A DNA stretch of 64,000 nt from Asterias amurensis (lineage: Eukaryota > Echinodermata > Asteroidea > Forcipulatida > Asteriidae): positions 4,004,001-4,068,000 of the forward strand of contig NC_092665.1 of NCBI RefSeq assembly GCF_032118995.1, given 5' to 3'. The translations under genes were made by a program, and so were the position numbers. Below the pieces are notes generated by a model. It had not been told where the DNA came from, made no database searches, and saw only the letters and a list, made by a program, of their open reading frames with translations. Shown in pieces: positions 62,787-64,000 of this stretch (position 1 is its first letter; every line of letters begins with the position of its first letter).

Positions 62787-64000
62787 GTAAGTTAGGACAC
62801 AAACTAAGTTTTCTGTTTGTAGTTTCACAAAGTTGGTACGTGACTGACGAAACGTAGTCGTAATGCTGCATCTATTTCGTGAAAATATTTGCTTGTTTTT
62901 GTCTGGGGTTAAAACTGTCATTGTATTTAATTAACGAATTAGGCATACTTTGGTGAACCAATTGCCAAGTATGGTATGCTTGGAATTTTACAATGTGTGG
63001 TGCCAACCACCCCAATAAAAGGCTAACGGTCTATCGAGATACATACGAATCTGAATTTGTTTAACAATTTTTTTATTGTAAAAACAAATTTGTGTATCGT
63101 AGGAGGTCCTGTTTTCGAGGTGTCCCTAAAATCGTGGCAAATCTTATACCTCTCTGTGCGCGATGTTAACAGTCCCGAGATACAAATTGTGTGGTTTTAT
63201 TTGCCAAGCAAAGAGTCTCCTCTCCCTTGACCAAAACTTAGAAACAAGTAAGGCTCCTCTGGTTATTTGCACTTGTAAATTCAAAAAGTTTGGTATTTTA
63301 GGCATTTCTAAAAGGTACAAAAATATGTCATAATGTTGAGGCTATATAAAAATATTTGCCCACCGAAAAAGTTTCATCAAACACTATTTCTTTTCACAAT
63401 TCGTGATGATCAAATCATGTTACTAAATATTTTGCTGAGCATTCGGGAAAAAAATACAGAGGTTTAAAGAAGCCATGTGCCTTATTTATATAATTTTCTA
63501 ATATTTTTTGAGATTTTTATTTTGTAACCCTCATATCAATATTATTATTAATATTAAAATTTAAACATCAGCTTGTTGATTCAATTATCACTGTTTATTA
63601 ATACGCTTTATTATAAATATTAAGAAAAAAATGAAGAAAAAAATAAATAAAAAATCAGATTTGAAAGCCAGTTATTATTCACACTTTTTATTATTTTTAT
63701 TATTTTTTAATTTTTTGCAAATTACCTTGGTAATTTTTGAAATTTAATAAAAAAATAGTTTGAATAAAATGAAGACAACTGCTAGCTATAAAGTCATACA
63801 CAGAGTCTCAAAGAACACTTGTAGTCACTGCAGATGTTTCTTCCATGTATGGCTCCACCAGGAAACCATACTTTCTCGTTTGCCGTGAAAACAGGAAAAA
63901 CTCAAAACAAATGGGGCCAGTTGAAGTCATCGAAGATTTGTGTGTAATGTGAAAATTTCAATGTCCTTCAAGTTTTAATATAATTATGTTTGCATACTTC
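62787..64000. other. AT-rich gene-free end of window
   Basis: No coding exon seen on either strand. AT content rises further after 63500 (ATTATTATTAATATTAAAAT). It is probably intronic to the EFHD gene if its first exon lies beyond 64000. Confidence 0.45.

Overview
The window looks like nuclear DNA of an invertebrate deuterostome, most likely an echinoderm such as a sea star. The proteins are very close to vertebrate orthologues, genes are split by many introns with GT-AG junctions, the sequence is AT-rich, and the repeats (tRNA-derived SINEs with an L2-like tail, many short TTAA-flanked inverted-repeat elements) fit that setting. The species is inferred from protein likeness only.

Layout. 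1-4.2 kb: repeats, a purine-rich minisatellite and a possible last exon of the next gene. 4.2-27.1 kb, minus strand: an ARMC9 orthologue (ciliary-base LisH/armadillo protein) for which 26 exons can be read in one continuous phase; its introns are packed with minisatellites, MITEs and SINEs. 28.5-33.2 kb, plus: PPIH, the cyclophilin of the U4/U6.U5 tri-snRNP, head-to-head with ARMC9. 36.7-42.9 kb, minus: a Y-box cold-shock protein (YBX), seven exons. 46.8-49.5 kb, plus: eIF5A, 154 residues with the hypusine lysine at 50. 56.1-59.4 kb, plus: a second, divergent eIF5A paralogue of 172 residues with the same intron positions. 60.2-62.0 kb, minus: the last three coding exons of an EFHD1/EFHD2 (swiprosin) gene whose 5' exon lies beyond the window. 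Four of the loci serve RNA or translation (PPIH, YBX, the two eIF5A genes), but nothing shows that they are coregulated.

MITE families are named here for reference. A: TTAA-flanked, ends AGGCASTGGACACTATTGG, about 15 copies. B: ends GGGCCCAATTTCATAGAGC. C: ends GGTCGATTTCACAAAGAG. D: TTAA-flanked, about 570 bp with a large internal hairpin. E: ends TAGACCTTTCTTTTG. F: hAT-like with an 8-bp target duplication. G to M: single inverted-repeat elements. SINE-1 is tRNA-headed with an L2-like tail; SINE-2 is a second tRNA-headed family.

The most notable items are the tandem, lineage-divergent eIF5A paralogue that keeps the hypusine lysine but changes the residues just before it, a minisatellite made from part of an ARMC9 coding exon with its splice donor, MITE-A pairs that share a single TTAA, and reciprocal nesting of MITE-A and MITE-C. 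All coordinates, splice junctions and identity counts were worked out by eye.
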